Notes under the pieces: model-generated
Database searches by the model: none
What the model was told of the DNA's origin: nothing
The model's input: only the letters and a program-made list of their open reading frames with translations
In this document: in pieces, positions 24,187 through 31,707 of the stretch
How the letters are laid out: each line of letters opens with the position of its first letter
Numbering within the stretch: position 1 is the first letter of the stretch
Translations under genes and position numbers: made by a program
Assembly (NCBI GenBank): GCA_003221035.1
Contig: QHUB01000043.1
Location: 1-47,863 of the forward strand
Direction: 5' to 3'
DNA from: Gemmatimonadota bacterium
Lineage (GTDB): Bacteria; Gemmatimonadota; Gemmatimonadetes; Gemmatimonadales; GWC2-71-9
DNA length: 47,863 nt

Positions 24187-24759
24187 TTAGCGAACTATCT
24201 TCTTGCTCGCGTTCCGGAACTTGTTGATCTCGTGCTGCGTCAGGCCGCGGCCGCCGTAGCGCTCTTCCTTCCACGGATCGCCGCGCATGTGGTAGCCGTT
24301 CTGCTCCCAAAATCCGGGCAGATCGTCGTCCAGCAGCTCAAAGCCCCGCACCCACTTCGCACTTTTCCAGAAATAGAGATGCGGCACGAGCAGCCGCGCC
24401 GGTCCTCCGTGTTCGGGAGTGAGCGGCTCGCCCGCCCAGTCGAGCGCGATGAGGTTCCCCGGCCGATCGAGGTCCGACAGCGGCAGGTTGGTCGTGAAGC
24501 CTTGCTCGGCCACGACCAGGCAATACTTCGCTTCCTTCTTAAGGCCCGCGCGCTGCAACAGGTCCTGGACGGGCACACCCGCAAAGTCGTTGTCGAGACG
24601 GCTCCAGGTCGTGACGCAATGAATGTCGCAATGCACGGTCTTCCGGGGCAGCGCCTGAAATTCATCCCACGTCAGCGAGAACGGACGGTCGACCAATCCC
24701 GAAACCCTGAACGTCCATTTGTCGGTATCGACCATCGGCACGTCGCCGTAGTGCAGCAC
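24187..24759 (-). CDS. Molybdopterin-binding oxidoreductase (sulfite-oxidase-like), start uncertain
   Basis: 190 aa from GTG 24759. The domain is the oxidoreductase molybdopterin-binding (COG2041) fold: VSGLVDRPFSLTWDEFQALP, then the cofactor block DIHCVTTWSRLDNDFAGV with the molybdenum-ligand Cys, GFTTNLPLSDL, PLTPEHGGPARLLVPHLYFW and KSAKWVRGFELLD. It has no signal peptide, so it is probably cytoplasmic. Homologous sequence continues upstream of GTG (RIPPGQIQTTKWP reads in frame), but between it and an in-frame TAG there is no ATG, GTG or TTG. The TAG belongs to the palindromic element at 24806-24889. The 5' end has thus been cut or altered, or a rare start codon is used. Confidence 0.8.
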   Translation of the reverse strand: MLHYGDVPMVDTDKWTFRVSGLVDRPFSLTWDEFQALPRKTVHCDIHCVTTWSRLDNDFAGVPVQDLLQRAGLKKEAKYCLVVAEQGFTTNLPLSDLDRPGNLIALDWAGEPLTPEHGGPARLLVPHLYFWKSAKWVRGFELLDDDLPGFWEQNGYHMRGDPWKEERYGGRGLTQHEINKFRNASKKIVR

Positions 24760-24805
24760 CGGCCATTTGGTCGTTTGAATTTGGCCAGGGGGGATTCGCG
24801 GTGTG

Positions 24806-24889
24806 TCCGTGGGCTAAAGCCCCGGCTCGGCCACTACGCGAGTCCTTAAGGACTCGTGTCCTCGCCGAGCCGCCCCTTCAGGGGACGGA
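24806..24889. repeat. 84-bp nested-hairpin palindromic element
   Basis: Outer 25-bp arms at 24806-24830 and 24865-24889 are inverted copies differing in a few bases (TCCGT....AAG..CGGCTCGG). Each arm contains its own small hairpin (GGGCTAAAGCCC; CCCCTTCAGGGG), and the middle holds an 18-bp perfect palindrome CGAGTCCTTAAGGACTCG (24839-24856). It lies across the lipB 3' end and supplies its stop codon, immediately before the sulfite-oxidase-like gene. Confidence 0.8.
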
Positions 24890-25545
24890 TCAACCCCGAA
24901 CGCTGATTCAAATCCTCTCACCACCGCGTCGACACTCTCATCCCACAACTTCTCCCCTCTCCCTTCTCCCTTCTCCTTTCTCCCTTCTCCCTTCTCCCTT
25001 TCTACAGACGTCATCTCCACGCCCTGAATCCCGCACGGCACAATGCGATCGAACTGCGACAGATCAGTGGTCACATTCAGGGCAAACCCGTGCCACGACA
25101 CCCACTGCTTCACGTGGATGCCGATGCTGGCAATCTTCCGTTCCCGCGTCCAGACGCCGGTGAATCCCGGATTGCGCTGGGCCGGAATGTCGAGCAGGGC
25201 GAGCGCGTCGATCAGCGCCTGCTCGAGCGTGCGCAGGTACCAGTGCAGGTCCTGCTTGTAGTGTGTGAGATCCAGAATCGGGTAGCCCACGAGCTGCCCG
25301 GGCCCGTGGAACGTGATGTCGCCGCCGCGCTCGACTTCGTGAATCTCGATCCCCCCCCCGTCGCGCTGCAACAGATTCGCGGCGTGGGAGTTTCTGCCCA
25401 TCGTGATGACCGGCGGATGCTCGAGCAATACGAGCACGTCATGGTCCAGCCGGCCGGCGATGCGATCGTCCGCAAGCTGCCGTTGCCATTCGAGCGCTTC
25501 CGCGTAGGGAACGGTGCCGGCGTCAATGATCTCGAGCGTCGTCAT
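24814..25545 (-). CDS. lipB: Octanoyl-ACP:protein octanoyltransferase
   Basis: 243 aa. Transfers octanoate from ACP to lipoyl-domain lysines, the step before LipA. Motifs: RGGDITFHGPGQLVGYPI, GFTGVW, the conserved lysine in ERKIASIGIHVKQW (Lys137), WHGFALNV, and the acyl-thioester cysteine in PCGIQGVEMTS (Cys171). ATG 25545 is the start; the longer frame to 25893 is antisense-like noise. Two oddities: residues about 183-198 (EREKGEGRKEKGEGRGE) are encoded by a seven-unit heptanucleotide array, and the last 24 residues plus the stop come from the palindromic element, an acquired tail absent from the family. ATG overlaps the membrane-protein stop as ATGA. Confidence 0.93.
   Translation of the reverse strand: MTTLEIIDAGTVPYAEALEWQRQLADDRIAGRLDHDVLVLLEHPPVITMGRNSHAANLLQRDGGGIEIHEVERGGDITFHGPGQLVGYPILDLTHYKQDLHWYLRTLEQALIDALALLDIPAQRNPGFTGVWTRERKIASIGIHVKQWVSWHGFALNVTTDLSQFDRIVPCGIQGVEMTSVEREKGEGRKEKGEGRGEKLWDESVDAVVRGFESAFGVDPSPEGAARRGHESLRTRVVAEPGL
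24951..24999. repeat. Heptanucleotide array, seven units, inside lipB
   Basis: Seven tandem units of TCTCCCT type (first TCTCCCC, fourth TCTCCTT, others perfect) on the plus strand. Unit gain or loss would shift the lipB frame after the catalytic cysteine. Confidence 0.9.
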
Positions 25546-25970
25546 GGTGTGGCCGGTCCTGGACCCCGGCCCTCCAGAGCCCAGCGGGTCGCCAGGACAC
25601 CGACCGCGATCCCCAGCGCGGCCCACACGATCAGTCCGACCATGTGCGCGAGGCGATATACCGGAGCGCCGATGAATCCGACCAGTAACGCTCCGAGGGC
25701 TGCGAGGACAGCAATGACACCACGGTGCCAGATGTTGTCGAGCGCGGAGCTCCGGTACCACGCGTAGGCGCCACCCACGCCGATCGCGAGGATCAGTCCA
25801 GCCGTCAGCGCCTTGGAGCCGACGTCGCTTGGATCGGTCGTCGCTGCGTAGTCGCGCACGACCGCGGTCACGACTTGGGATGCGCTCAGGCACGCGCTCC
25901 CGAATCCCACGCCGCCGGCGAGCGAGCCCAGGCCGAGGGCGAGCGGATCCCTGACCGAGTCTTCCGTCAA
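25542..25970 (-). CDS. Small integral membrane protein, unknown function
   Basis: 142 aa with about four hydrophobic segments (LALGLGSLAGGVGFGSACL; TAGLILAIGVGGAYAWY; VIAVLAALGALLVGFIG; HMVGLIVWAALGIAVGVLA). I recognise no family. The start is TTG 25970, overlapping the lpdA TGA as TTGA, and its TGA overlaps the lipB ATG as ATGA, so it is locked between two lipoate-related genes and is probably co-translated with them. A link to lipoate or PDH metabolism is only inferred from position. Confidence 0.65.
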   Translation of the reverse strand: MTEDSVRDPLALGLGSLAGGVGFGSACLSASQVVTAVVRDYAATTDPSDVGSKALTAGLILAIGVGGAYAWYRSSALDNIWHRGVIAVLAALGALLVGFIGAPVYRLAHMVGLIVWAALGIAVGVLATRWALEGRGPGPATP

Positions 25971-27358
25971 ATGTGGATCACGCGGCCGAGCGAATCGAGC
26001 GCCGCCTCGGCGACGGCCTCGGACATGGTAGGATGCGCGTGGATCGCGAGCTCGACTTCTTCGACTGTGTACTCGTTCTCCCGCGCCACGGCCAGCTCGT
26101 GAATGATCTCCGATGCATGGGCGCCGACGATGTGCGCGCCCAGGATCTCTCCATACTTCTTGTCGCGGAGAATCTTGACGAATCCCTCGGTCTCACCGGT
26201 CCCGCGCGCGCGGCCGTTGGCGGAAAACGGGAACTTCCCGGCCACATAGTCGAGCTTTTTTTCTTTGCACTGCTCCTCGGTCATGCCGATGCTCGCCACC
26301 TCAGGATGGCAATACGTCACGCTGGGCACGTTGTCGTATTTGATCGGATGCGGCTTCTGGCCCGCCAGGATCTCGGCGACCACGACGCCCTCACGGCTTC
26401 CTTTGTGCGCGAGCATCGGCGGGCCGGCGACGTCCCCGATCGCGTAGTAGCCCGGCGCCGTAGTCTGAAGGTTCTTGTCGACTTTGATGAACCCGCGATC
26501 GGTGAGCTGAATCCCGCATTCCTTGAGACCGACGTTCTCGGTGTTCACCGCGCGGCCGGCGGCCATGAGGACCGCAGCCGCCGTCACCTGCTTTTTCTCG
26601 CCTCCCGCCTCGACGTCGAGCGTGACCTTGTCTTTGGCGACCGTGGCCTTGGTCACCTTCGCTCCCGCAATGACCTCGATGCCGCGCTTGCGATAGCTCT
26701 TGCCCACGGCGTCGGACGACTCGGCGTCCTCGAGCGGCAGAATACGGGGCAGGGCCTCGATCACGGTCACTTTGACGCCGAAGGCATTAAAGATGTCGGC
26801 GAACTCCATGCCCACCGCGCCGGCGCCGATGATCGCGAGCGCTTCAGGAATTCTCTCCATCAACAGCGCTTCATCGGAGGATATGACGGTGGTCTTGTTG
26901 ATCTCGAGACCGATTTGCGCGATGCCTTTGACACGCGAGCCGGTGGCGATCACGACAGCCTTCTTTGCCTCGTAGACGTCGTTCCCGACTTTAACTTTCT
27001 TGCCGGGCTGAAGCGTGCCCGTGCCCTTCACGACCGTGATCTTGTGCTTCTTCATCAGGAACTCGACGCCCTTGGAGTTCTGCTCCGCGACGCGGCGCGA
27101 GCGCTTCATGGCGACGCCATAGTCGGTTTTCACGCTGCCGGCCTCCACACCGAAGTCCTTGGATTCCTTGAGCGCGTTCGCCAGGAAGGCCGAGTACAGC
27201 AGCGCTTTGGTCGGAATACAGCCGATGTTCACGCAGACGCCGCCGAGCTTCTCCTGCTCGATGACCGCCGACGCGAGGCCAAGCTGTGCCGCACGGATAG
27301 CGCAGACGTAGCCCGCGGGGCCGCCACCCAGGACGATTACGTCGAAACTATTCGCCAA
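25967..27358 (-). CDS. lpdA: Dihydrolipoamide dehydrogenase (E3)
   Basis: 463 aa FAD flavoprotein that reoxidises the dihydrolipoyl arm of E2 and passes electrons to NAD+. Seen: FAD-binding GGGPAGY at the N-terminus, redox-active CVNIGC (Cys42, Cys47), the NAD domain IIGAGAVGMEFADIF, the second FAD motif TTAPGYYAIGDVAG, and the active-site HAHPTMSEAV near the C-terminus. The start is TTG 27358 (MANSFDVIVLGGG) with a G-rich ribosome site (GAGGGGGG) 3-4 bases before. A heptamer hairpin separates it from pdhC. It serves the PDH genes just upstream in the same direction. Confidence 0.96.
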   Translation of the reverse strand: MANSFDVIVLGGGPAGYVCAIRAAQLGLASAVIEQEKLGGVCVNIGCIPTKALLYSAFLANALKESKDFGVEAGSVKTDYGVAMKRSRRVAEQNSKGVEFLMKKHKITVVKGTGTLQPGKKVKVGNDVYEAKKAVVIATGSRVKGIAQIGLEINKTTVISSDEALLMERIPEALAIIGAGAVGMEFADIFNAFGVKVTVIEALPRILPLEDAESSDAVGKSYRKRGIEVIAGAKVTKATVAKDKVTLDVEAGGEKKQVTAAAVLMAAGRAVNTENVGLKECGIQLTDRGFIKVDKNLQTTAPGYYAIGDVAGPPMLAHKGSREGVVVAEILAGQKPHPIKYDNVPSVTYCHPEVASIGMTEEQCKEKKLDYVAGKFPFSANGRARGTGETEGFVKILRDKKYGEILGAHIVGAHASEIIHELAVARENEYTVEEVELAIHAHPTMSEAVAEAALDSLGRVIHI

Positions 27359-27371
27359 CGGTCCCCCCTCT

Positions 27372-27476
27372 GGAAATGCGGAATGCGGAATGTGGAATGT
27401 GGAATCTAGGGGCGAGTGTCATGCGCTTCGACGCGCCCCGGTCGATTCCGCATTCCGCATTCCCCATTTCGCATTA
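27372..27476. repeat. Facing inverted heptanucleotide arrays between pdhC and lpdA
   Basis: Left array 27372-27407: GGAAATGC GGAATGC GGAATGT GGAATGT GGAATCT. Right array 27444-27476: GATTCCG CATTCCG CATTCCC CATTTCG CATTAC, the reverse complement with small changes. The 36-bp centre adds a GGGGCG/CGCCCC stem, so the whole spacer can fold into one long hairpin. The pdhC stop (TAA 27476-27474) lies in the right arm. It may cap or stabilise the upstream PDH mRNA. Confidence 0.85.
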
Positions 27477-28766
27477 CAAAAGCATCGCCAGCGGATTCTC
27501 GAGCATTTGTTTGAGCGTCTGCAAGAATCTCGCGCCCGTGGCGCCGTCGATCACCCGGTGGTCGCAGCTCATCGTCACGCGCATGCGCCGCCGCGACACG
27601 ATGCGGTCGCCCCCCCCGTCAGGCACCGCCTGCGGCGTGATTGATCCGACAGCGATGATGCCGGCTTCGGGTGGATTGATCACCGCCGTGAAGTGCTCGA
27701 TGTCGAACATGCCGAGGTTCGAGATGCTGAACGTCGAGCCGGTGTACTCCTCGGGCTTGAGCCGGCGATTGCGCGCGCGGCCGGCAAGCTCGCGCGCTTC
27801 GGCGCCGATCTGACGCAGGCTCTTCAAGTCGGCGTTTCGGATCACCGGCGTGATCAATCCATCCTCGATCGCCACCGCCATCCCGATGTGGACCTCGTTC
27901 CAGTACCGGACGTGATCCTCCTGGAACCAGGCGTTGCAGGCGCGATGCTGCACGAGCGCGAGGGCGACGGCTTTGATGATGATGTCGTTGAACGAGATCT
28001 TCCCGCCTTCTTCACCGAGCTGCTTGTTGAGCGCCTCGCGAGCTTCCGCGGCGCGCTCCATGTCGATCTCGGTCGTGAGGAAGAAATGCGGTACGGGGCC
28101 GAGCGATGCCGCGAGACGCTTCGCGATCGTCTTGCGGATCTGAGTGAGGGGGACGTCCTCGTAGGGGACACCCGTGCGTCGTGCGTCGTACGTCGTGCGT
28201 GGTGCCGCTGCAGGTGCCGCAGGGGCCCCTTCGACATCGCGCTTGATCACGCGACCACCAGGCCCGGAACCTTGCACGAGCTTCAAGTCGACGCCCGCGT
28301 CTCTGGCGATTCGTCTCGCGAGCGGCGAGGCTTTTACGCGGGTTGCGTCCGCAGGCGCCGCATCGCGTGCGGGTGCGGCAACCGCAGGCGTCGGCGCGGT
28401 GGCAGGAGCCGCGGCCGGTGCGGCAGCTGGAGCCTGTTTCGGAGCGGCCGCTGCCGGAGCAGGTGCCGGCTTCGGCGTCGCCGCTCCCGGCTCACCGCTC
28501 CCGGCTCCCGCTCCGTCTACTTTCTCGCCCGCCTTCCCAATCCACGCCACGACATTCCCGACGGGAACCGTCGTGCCTTCCTGCACAATCACCTTGAGGA
28601 GTTGGCCGTCGGCCCGCGCCACCAGCTCCATCACTGCCTTATCGGTCTCGACTTCGGCGAGTGTGTCACCGGATTTGACCTGGTCGCCCTCGTGCTTGGT
28701 CCACTTTACGAGGCGGCCTTCTTCCATCGTGGGCGACAGCGCCTCCATGTGAACTTTGGTGGCCAT
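27474..28766 (-). CDS. pdhC: Dihydrolipoamide acetyltransferase (E2 of pyruvate dehydrogenase)
   Basis: 430 aa. One lipoyl domain (1-80) with the lipoylation lysine in EVETDKAVMEL, an Ala/Pro-rich linker (about 84-135), a peripheral-subunit-binding domain (KASPLARRIARDAGVDL...), a second linker, and the catalytic core ending with SCDHRVIDGATGARFL (active-site His). It forms the core of the PDH complex and hands acetyl groups to CoA. Two four-unit heptamer arrays (28173-28200, 28483-28510) code for linker residues about 189-198 and 85-94, where sequence is least constrained. ATG 28766 follows pdhB by 8 bp. A long heptamer hairpin begins at its stop. Confidence 0.95.
   Translation of the reverse strand: MATKVHMEALSPTMEEGRLVKWTKHEGDQVKSGDTLAEVETDKAVMELVARADGQLLKVIVQEGTTVPVGNVVAWIGKAGEKVDGAGAGSGEPGAATPKPAPAPAAAAPKQAPAAAPAAAPATAPTPAVAAPARDAAPADATRVKASPLARRIARDAGVDLKLVQGSGPGGRVIKRDVEGAPAAPAAAPRTTYDARRTGVPYEDVPLTQIRKTIAKRLAASLGPVPHFFLTTEIDMERAAEAREALNKQLGEEGGKISFNDIIIKAVALALVQHRACNAWFQEDHVRYWNEVHIGMAVAIEDGLITPVIRNADLKSLRQIGAEARELAGRARNRRLKPEEYTGSTFSISNLGMFDIEHFTAVINPPEAGIIAVGSITPQAVPDGGGDRIVSRRRMRVTMSCDHRVIDGATGARFLQTLKQMLENPLAMLL
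28173..28200. repeat. Heptanucleotide array, four units, in the second pdhC linker
   Basis: CGTGCGT CGTGCGT CGTACGT CGTGCGT, followed by a diverged GGTGCCG. Encodes the RTTYDARRTG part of the E2 linker before the catalytic core. Confidence 0.88.
28483..28510. repeat. Heptanucleotide array, four units, in the first pdhC linker
   Basis: GCTCCCG GCTCACC GCTCCCG GCTCCCG, followed by a partial unit. Encodes Gly/Ser/Glu-rich residues (SGEPG region) between the lipoyl and peripheral-binding domains. The unit is close to the reverse complement of the dnaE array unit. Confidence 0.85.
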
Positions 28767-28774
28767 GGCGAGAG

Positions 28775-29755
28775 CTACTCGAGGTAGAGCACGCGGCGGG
28801 CAGCCGCCACGACCTTCTCGGGCGAGGCTTTTGCCGCGCGCTCGAGATGCTTGTTGTAGGGCATCGGGACGTCGGCCTGAGTCACGCGTTGCACCGGTGC
28901 GTCGAGATCATCGAATGCGTCGCGCTGGATGAGATCCACAACCTGCGCCCCGATTCCCGCGTGCGGCCAGCCTTCCTCGACAACCACCGCCCGGTTGGTC
29001 TTCCGCACGGACTCGAGGATCGCGGTCTCATCGAGCGGGCGCAGCGAGCGCAGATCGAGCACCTCCGCCTTCACATCCTGCTCGGCGAGCTGCTCGGCGG
29101 CCTTCAATGCAACGGTGAGTGTCTTGGAGTGGCAGACGAGCGTGACATCCTTCCCCTCCCGCTTCACCTCGGCCTTCCCGATCGGGACGATGTGCTCTCC
29201 ATCCGGGACCTCGCCCTTGAGGTTGTAGAGCATCTCGCCTTCGAGCACGATGACCGGATTGTTGTCGCGAATCGCCGACTTCAAGAGACCTTTTGCATCA
29301 GCCGGTGTCGCCGGGGCGACGACCTTGAGCCCGGGGATGTGCGCCAGCCAGCTCTCCCAGGCCTGCGAGTGCTGGGATCCGAGCTGGAGCGCGGCGCCAT
29401 TGGGACCGCGGAAAACGATCGGCACGTTGATCTGGCCGCCCGACATGTACAGCATCTTCGCCACCGAGTTCACGATCTGGTCCATCGCGAGCACCGCGAA
29501 GTTCCAGGTCATGAACTCGATCACGGGCCGGAGTCCCGCCATCGCGGCCCCGACGCCAATTCCGGCGAACCCGAGCTCGGCGATGGGCGTATCCACGACG
29601 CGCTTGGGCCCGAACTCCTCCAGCAGGCCGCGGCTGACCTTATAGGCACCCTGGTAAACGCCCACTTCTTCGCCCATCAGAAAGACGTCCTGATCGCGCT
29701 GCATCTCTTCGCGCAGCGCCTGGTTGAGCGCGTCCCGGTACGTGAGGGTGGCCAT
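28775..29755 (-). CDS. pdhB: Pyruvate dehydrogenase E1 component, beta subunit
   Basis: 326 aa, the usual length. With PdhA it forms the thiamine-diphosphate-dependent E1 that decarboxylates pyruvate and acetylates the lipoyl arm of PdhC. Motifs: YRDALNQALREEM, LMGEEVGVYQGAYKVS (the Glu that activates TPP), DTPIAELGFAGIGVGAAM, GPNGAALQLGSQHSQ, and the transketolase C-terminal region VVVEEGWPHAGIGAQV. ATG 29755 shares one base with the pdhA stop TGA (TGATG), implying coupled translation and equal subunit amounts. pdhC follows 8 bp later. Confidence 0.95.
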   Translation of the reverse strand: MATLTYRDALNQALREEMQRDQDVFLMGEEVGVYQGAYKVSRGLLEEFGPKRVVDTPIAELGFAGIGVGAAMAGLRPVIEFMTWNFAVLAMDQIVNSVAKMLYMSGGQINVPIVFRGPNGAALQLGSQHSQAWESWLAHIPGLKVVAPATPADAKGLLKSAIRDNNPVIVLEGEMLYNLKGEVPDGEHIVPIGKAEVKREGKDVTLVCHSKTLTVALKAAEQLAEQDVKAEVLDLRSLRPLDETAILESVRKTNRAVVVEEGWPHAGIGAQVVDLIQRDAFDDLDAPVQRVTQADVPMPYNKHLERAAKASPEKVVAAARRVLYLE

Positions 29756-30765
29756 CAGTCGACCATCACGTCGGTGTAGAGCTCATCCGGATCGGGATCG
29801 GGGCTTTCGTCGGCAAACTTCACCGCGTCCTCGACCTCCGCGTGGATCTCCGCATCCATCGCGTCCAGTCCCGCCTGGTCGATCACGCGCTCTTCCTTGA
29901 GCTTGCCGGCCAGATGCGTGATGGGATCGCGCGCCTTTTGCTCCTCGACCTCGTCCTTTGTGCGATACACTCCGTGCAGCGGGTCCGACATCGAGTGACC
30001 CATGTATCGGTAGGTCCGGACTTCGAGCAATGTCGGCTGGCTCTGTTTGCGCGCGCGCTCGACGGCCCGCCGGGTCGCGTCGTAGACGGTCAGCACGTTC
30101 ATGCCATCCACGAGCTCGGCCGCCATGTCGTAGCTGCACGCGTGCTCGACGATGTCTGTAACCGCCGCGACGCGCTCGAACGCGGTGCCCATCCCGTAGC
30201 GGTTGTTCTCGCAGAGGAAGATGACCGGAAGCTTCCACACCGACGACATGTTCAGCGTCTCGTGGAAGGAGCCGATATTGACCGCGGCCTCGCCGAAGAA
30301 GCAGACGCTCACCTTGTCGTTACCCTGGTACTTGCTGGCGAATGCGAGGCCGGCGCCCAGCGGGATGTGCCCGCCCACGATGCCGTGCCCGCCCATGAAT
30401 CCCTTCTTGGCATCGAACAGGTGCATCGAGCCGCCTTTGCCCTTCGAGCATCCCGTCGCCTTGCCGAACAGCTCCGCCATGACTGCGCGCGCTGAGATGC
30501 CCTTGATCAGGGCCTGGCCATGCTCGCGGTACGAGCAGATGACGTAGTCGTCTTCTTTGAGAGCGGCCAGCGCTCCGACCCCCACCGCTTCCTGCCCGAT
30601 ATAGAGGTGGCAAAAGCCGCCGATCTTTCCGAGCGCGTAGGCTTCAGCCGCTTTTTCTTCGAAGCGGCGGATCAACAGCATATGGCGCAGCATCGTCAGC
30701 TGCAGCTCGGGAGGGACGGCGGACTGTGTGGCTGCGGGTTTCGTGGATCTGGCGGTAGCGGTCAT
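29755..30765 (-). CDS. pdhA: Pyruvate dehydrogenase E1 component, alpha subunit
   Basis: 336 aa. TPP-binding subunit of E1. Seen: RRFEEKAAEAYALGKIGGF, GQEAVGVGALAALKEDDYV, SYREHGQALIKG, GKGGSMHLFDAKKGFMGGHG, and the TPP/Mg region CFFGEAAVNIGSFHETLNM followed by PVIFLCENNRYGMGT (the usual GDG is GEA here). The late motif TYRYMGHSMSDP matches the family. ATG 30765 overlaps the lipA stop as ATGA; pdhB overlaps the other end. Branched-chain 2-oxoacid E1 is the alternative, but the neighbouring order and the E1-alpha pattern favour pyruvate. Confidence 0.93.
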   Translation of the reverse strand: MTATARSTKPAATQSAVPPELQLTMLRHMLLIRRFEEKAAEAYALGKIGGFCHLYIGQEAVGVGALAALKEDDYVICSYREHGQALIKGISARAVMAELFGKATGCSKGKGGSMHLFDAKKGFMGGHGIVGGHIPLGAGLAFASKYQGNDKVSVCFFGEAAVNIGSFHETLNMSSVWKLPVIFLCENNRYGMGTAFERVAAVTDIVEHACSYDMAAELVDGMNVLTVYDATRRAVERARKQSQPTLLEVRTYRYMGHSMSDPLHGVYRTKDEVEEQKARDPITHLAGKLKEERVIDQAGLDAMDAEIHAEVEDAVKFADESPDPDPDELYTDVMVD

Positions 30766-31661
30766 CGCGTCGCGGCCTCCACTTGCTCCCAGGCGTGATA
30801 GCTCGAACGCACCAGCGGACCCGATTCGACATGCCGGAAGCTGAGCGACAAGCCATAGCGCTTCAGCTCGGCGAACTCGTCCGGCGTGTACCAGCGCGCG
30901 ATGGGCAGGTGCTGGTCGGACGGCCGCAGGTACTGGCCAATGGTGAGAATGTCGACGCGCGCCGCACGCAGGTCACGCATGGCGGCGAGCAGCTCGTCCC
31001 AGTCCTCGCCCAGCCCGCAGATGATTCCGGACTTGGTGAGCAGCTCGGGATTCATGTCCTTGGCGCGATCCAGCAGCTCGAGCGCACGCGCATAGCGGCC
31101 ACCGGGTCGCGCGATGCGATACAGCCGCGCGATCGTCTCGAGATTGTGATTCAAGATGTCGGGTTTGGCATCAACGATGAGGCGCAGCGCTGTGGGATTG
31201 CCTTTGAAGTCGGGGATGAGGACCTCGATCGAGGTCTCGGGCAGTCGAAGTCGAATCTCTGTGATGCAGTCGGCAAAGACTTCCGCGCCGCCGTTCGGCA
31301 AATCGTCGCGATCGACGCTGGTGATGACGACGTGCCTGAGGCCCATCTGCGCCACCGCATCCGCGAGCCGCCTGGGCTCACCGGTATCGAGCGGAGCGGG
31401 CGTCCCGTGCGCGACGGCGCAGTACGCGCAGTTGCGCGTGCAGACATCCCCCAGGATCATGAATGTCGCCGCCTTGTGCTCCCAGCATTCCCCGATGTTG
31501 GGGCAGTGGGCTTCCTCGCACACCGTATGCAGCCGGAGGTCGCGCATCATGTTCTTGAGCGTGATGTAATTGGGGCCCCCGGGGGCTTTCACCTTCAGCC
31601 ACGCGGGCTTACGGGGCTCTGGAGCGGCAGCGGGCAGGATCTGAACGAGGGGCGCAGCCAT
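30762..31661 (-). CDS. lipA: Lipoyl synthase
   Basis: 299 aa radical-SAM enzyme that inserts two sulfurs into the octanoyl group placed by LipB. Both Fe-S clusters can be read: auxiliary Cys48-x4-Cys53-x5-Cys59 (CEEAHCPNIGEC) and radical-SAM Cys74-x3-Cys78-x2-Cys81 (CTRNCAYC). The late serine ligand is in RSSYHAWEQ. It heads the lipA-pdhA-pdhB-pdhC-lpdA-lipB run. ATG 31661 has no Shine-Dalgarno; a TATCTT box 8 nt upstream suggests leaderless transcription. The pdhA ATG overlaps its stop. Confidence 0.96.
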   Translation of the reverse strand: MAAPLVQILPAAAPEPRKPAWLKVKAPGGPNYITLKNMMRDLRLHTVCEEAHCPNIGECWEHKAATFMILGDVCTRNCAYCAVAHGTPAPLDTGEPRRLADAVAQMGLRHVVITSVDRDDLPNGGAEVFADCITEIRLRLPETSIEVLIPDFKGNPTALRLIVDAKPDILNHNLETIARLYRIARPGGRYARALELLDRAKDMNPELLTKSGIICGLGEDWDELLAAMRDLRAARVDILTIGQYLRPSDQHLPIARWYTPDEFAELKRYGLSLSFRHVESGPLVRSSYHAWEQVEAATR

Positions 31662-31669
31662 GGAGGACG

Positions 31670-31675
31670 AAGATA
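31670..31675 (-). promoter_or_regulatory. TANNNT box (TATCTT) before lipA
   Basis: TATCTT on the minus strand ends 8 nt before ATG 31661. The bases between (CGTCCTCC) are the opposite of a Shine-Dalgarno, so initiation on a leaderless mRNA is likely. No clear -35 box. This would drive the whole PDH/lipoate run. Confidence 0.4.
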
Positions 31676-31707
31676 GCCACTGCTGAGGGGGTGGGGTAGG
31701 CCATTTT

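Noticed and set aside
24814-25893. Longer LipB starting at 25893
   Set aside because: The extra 116 residues are Arg-rich and lie opposite the frame of the membrane-protein gene; ATG 25545 fits the family start.
25973-27409. 478-codon open frame on the plus strand opposite lpdA
   Set aside because: Mirror of the lpdA codon pattern with no motifs; lpdA has all family motifs.
27376-27813. Open frame beginning MRNAECGMWN on the plus strand
   Set aside because: Its start is the translated heptamer array and the rest is antisense to pdhC; a repeat artefact, not a gene.
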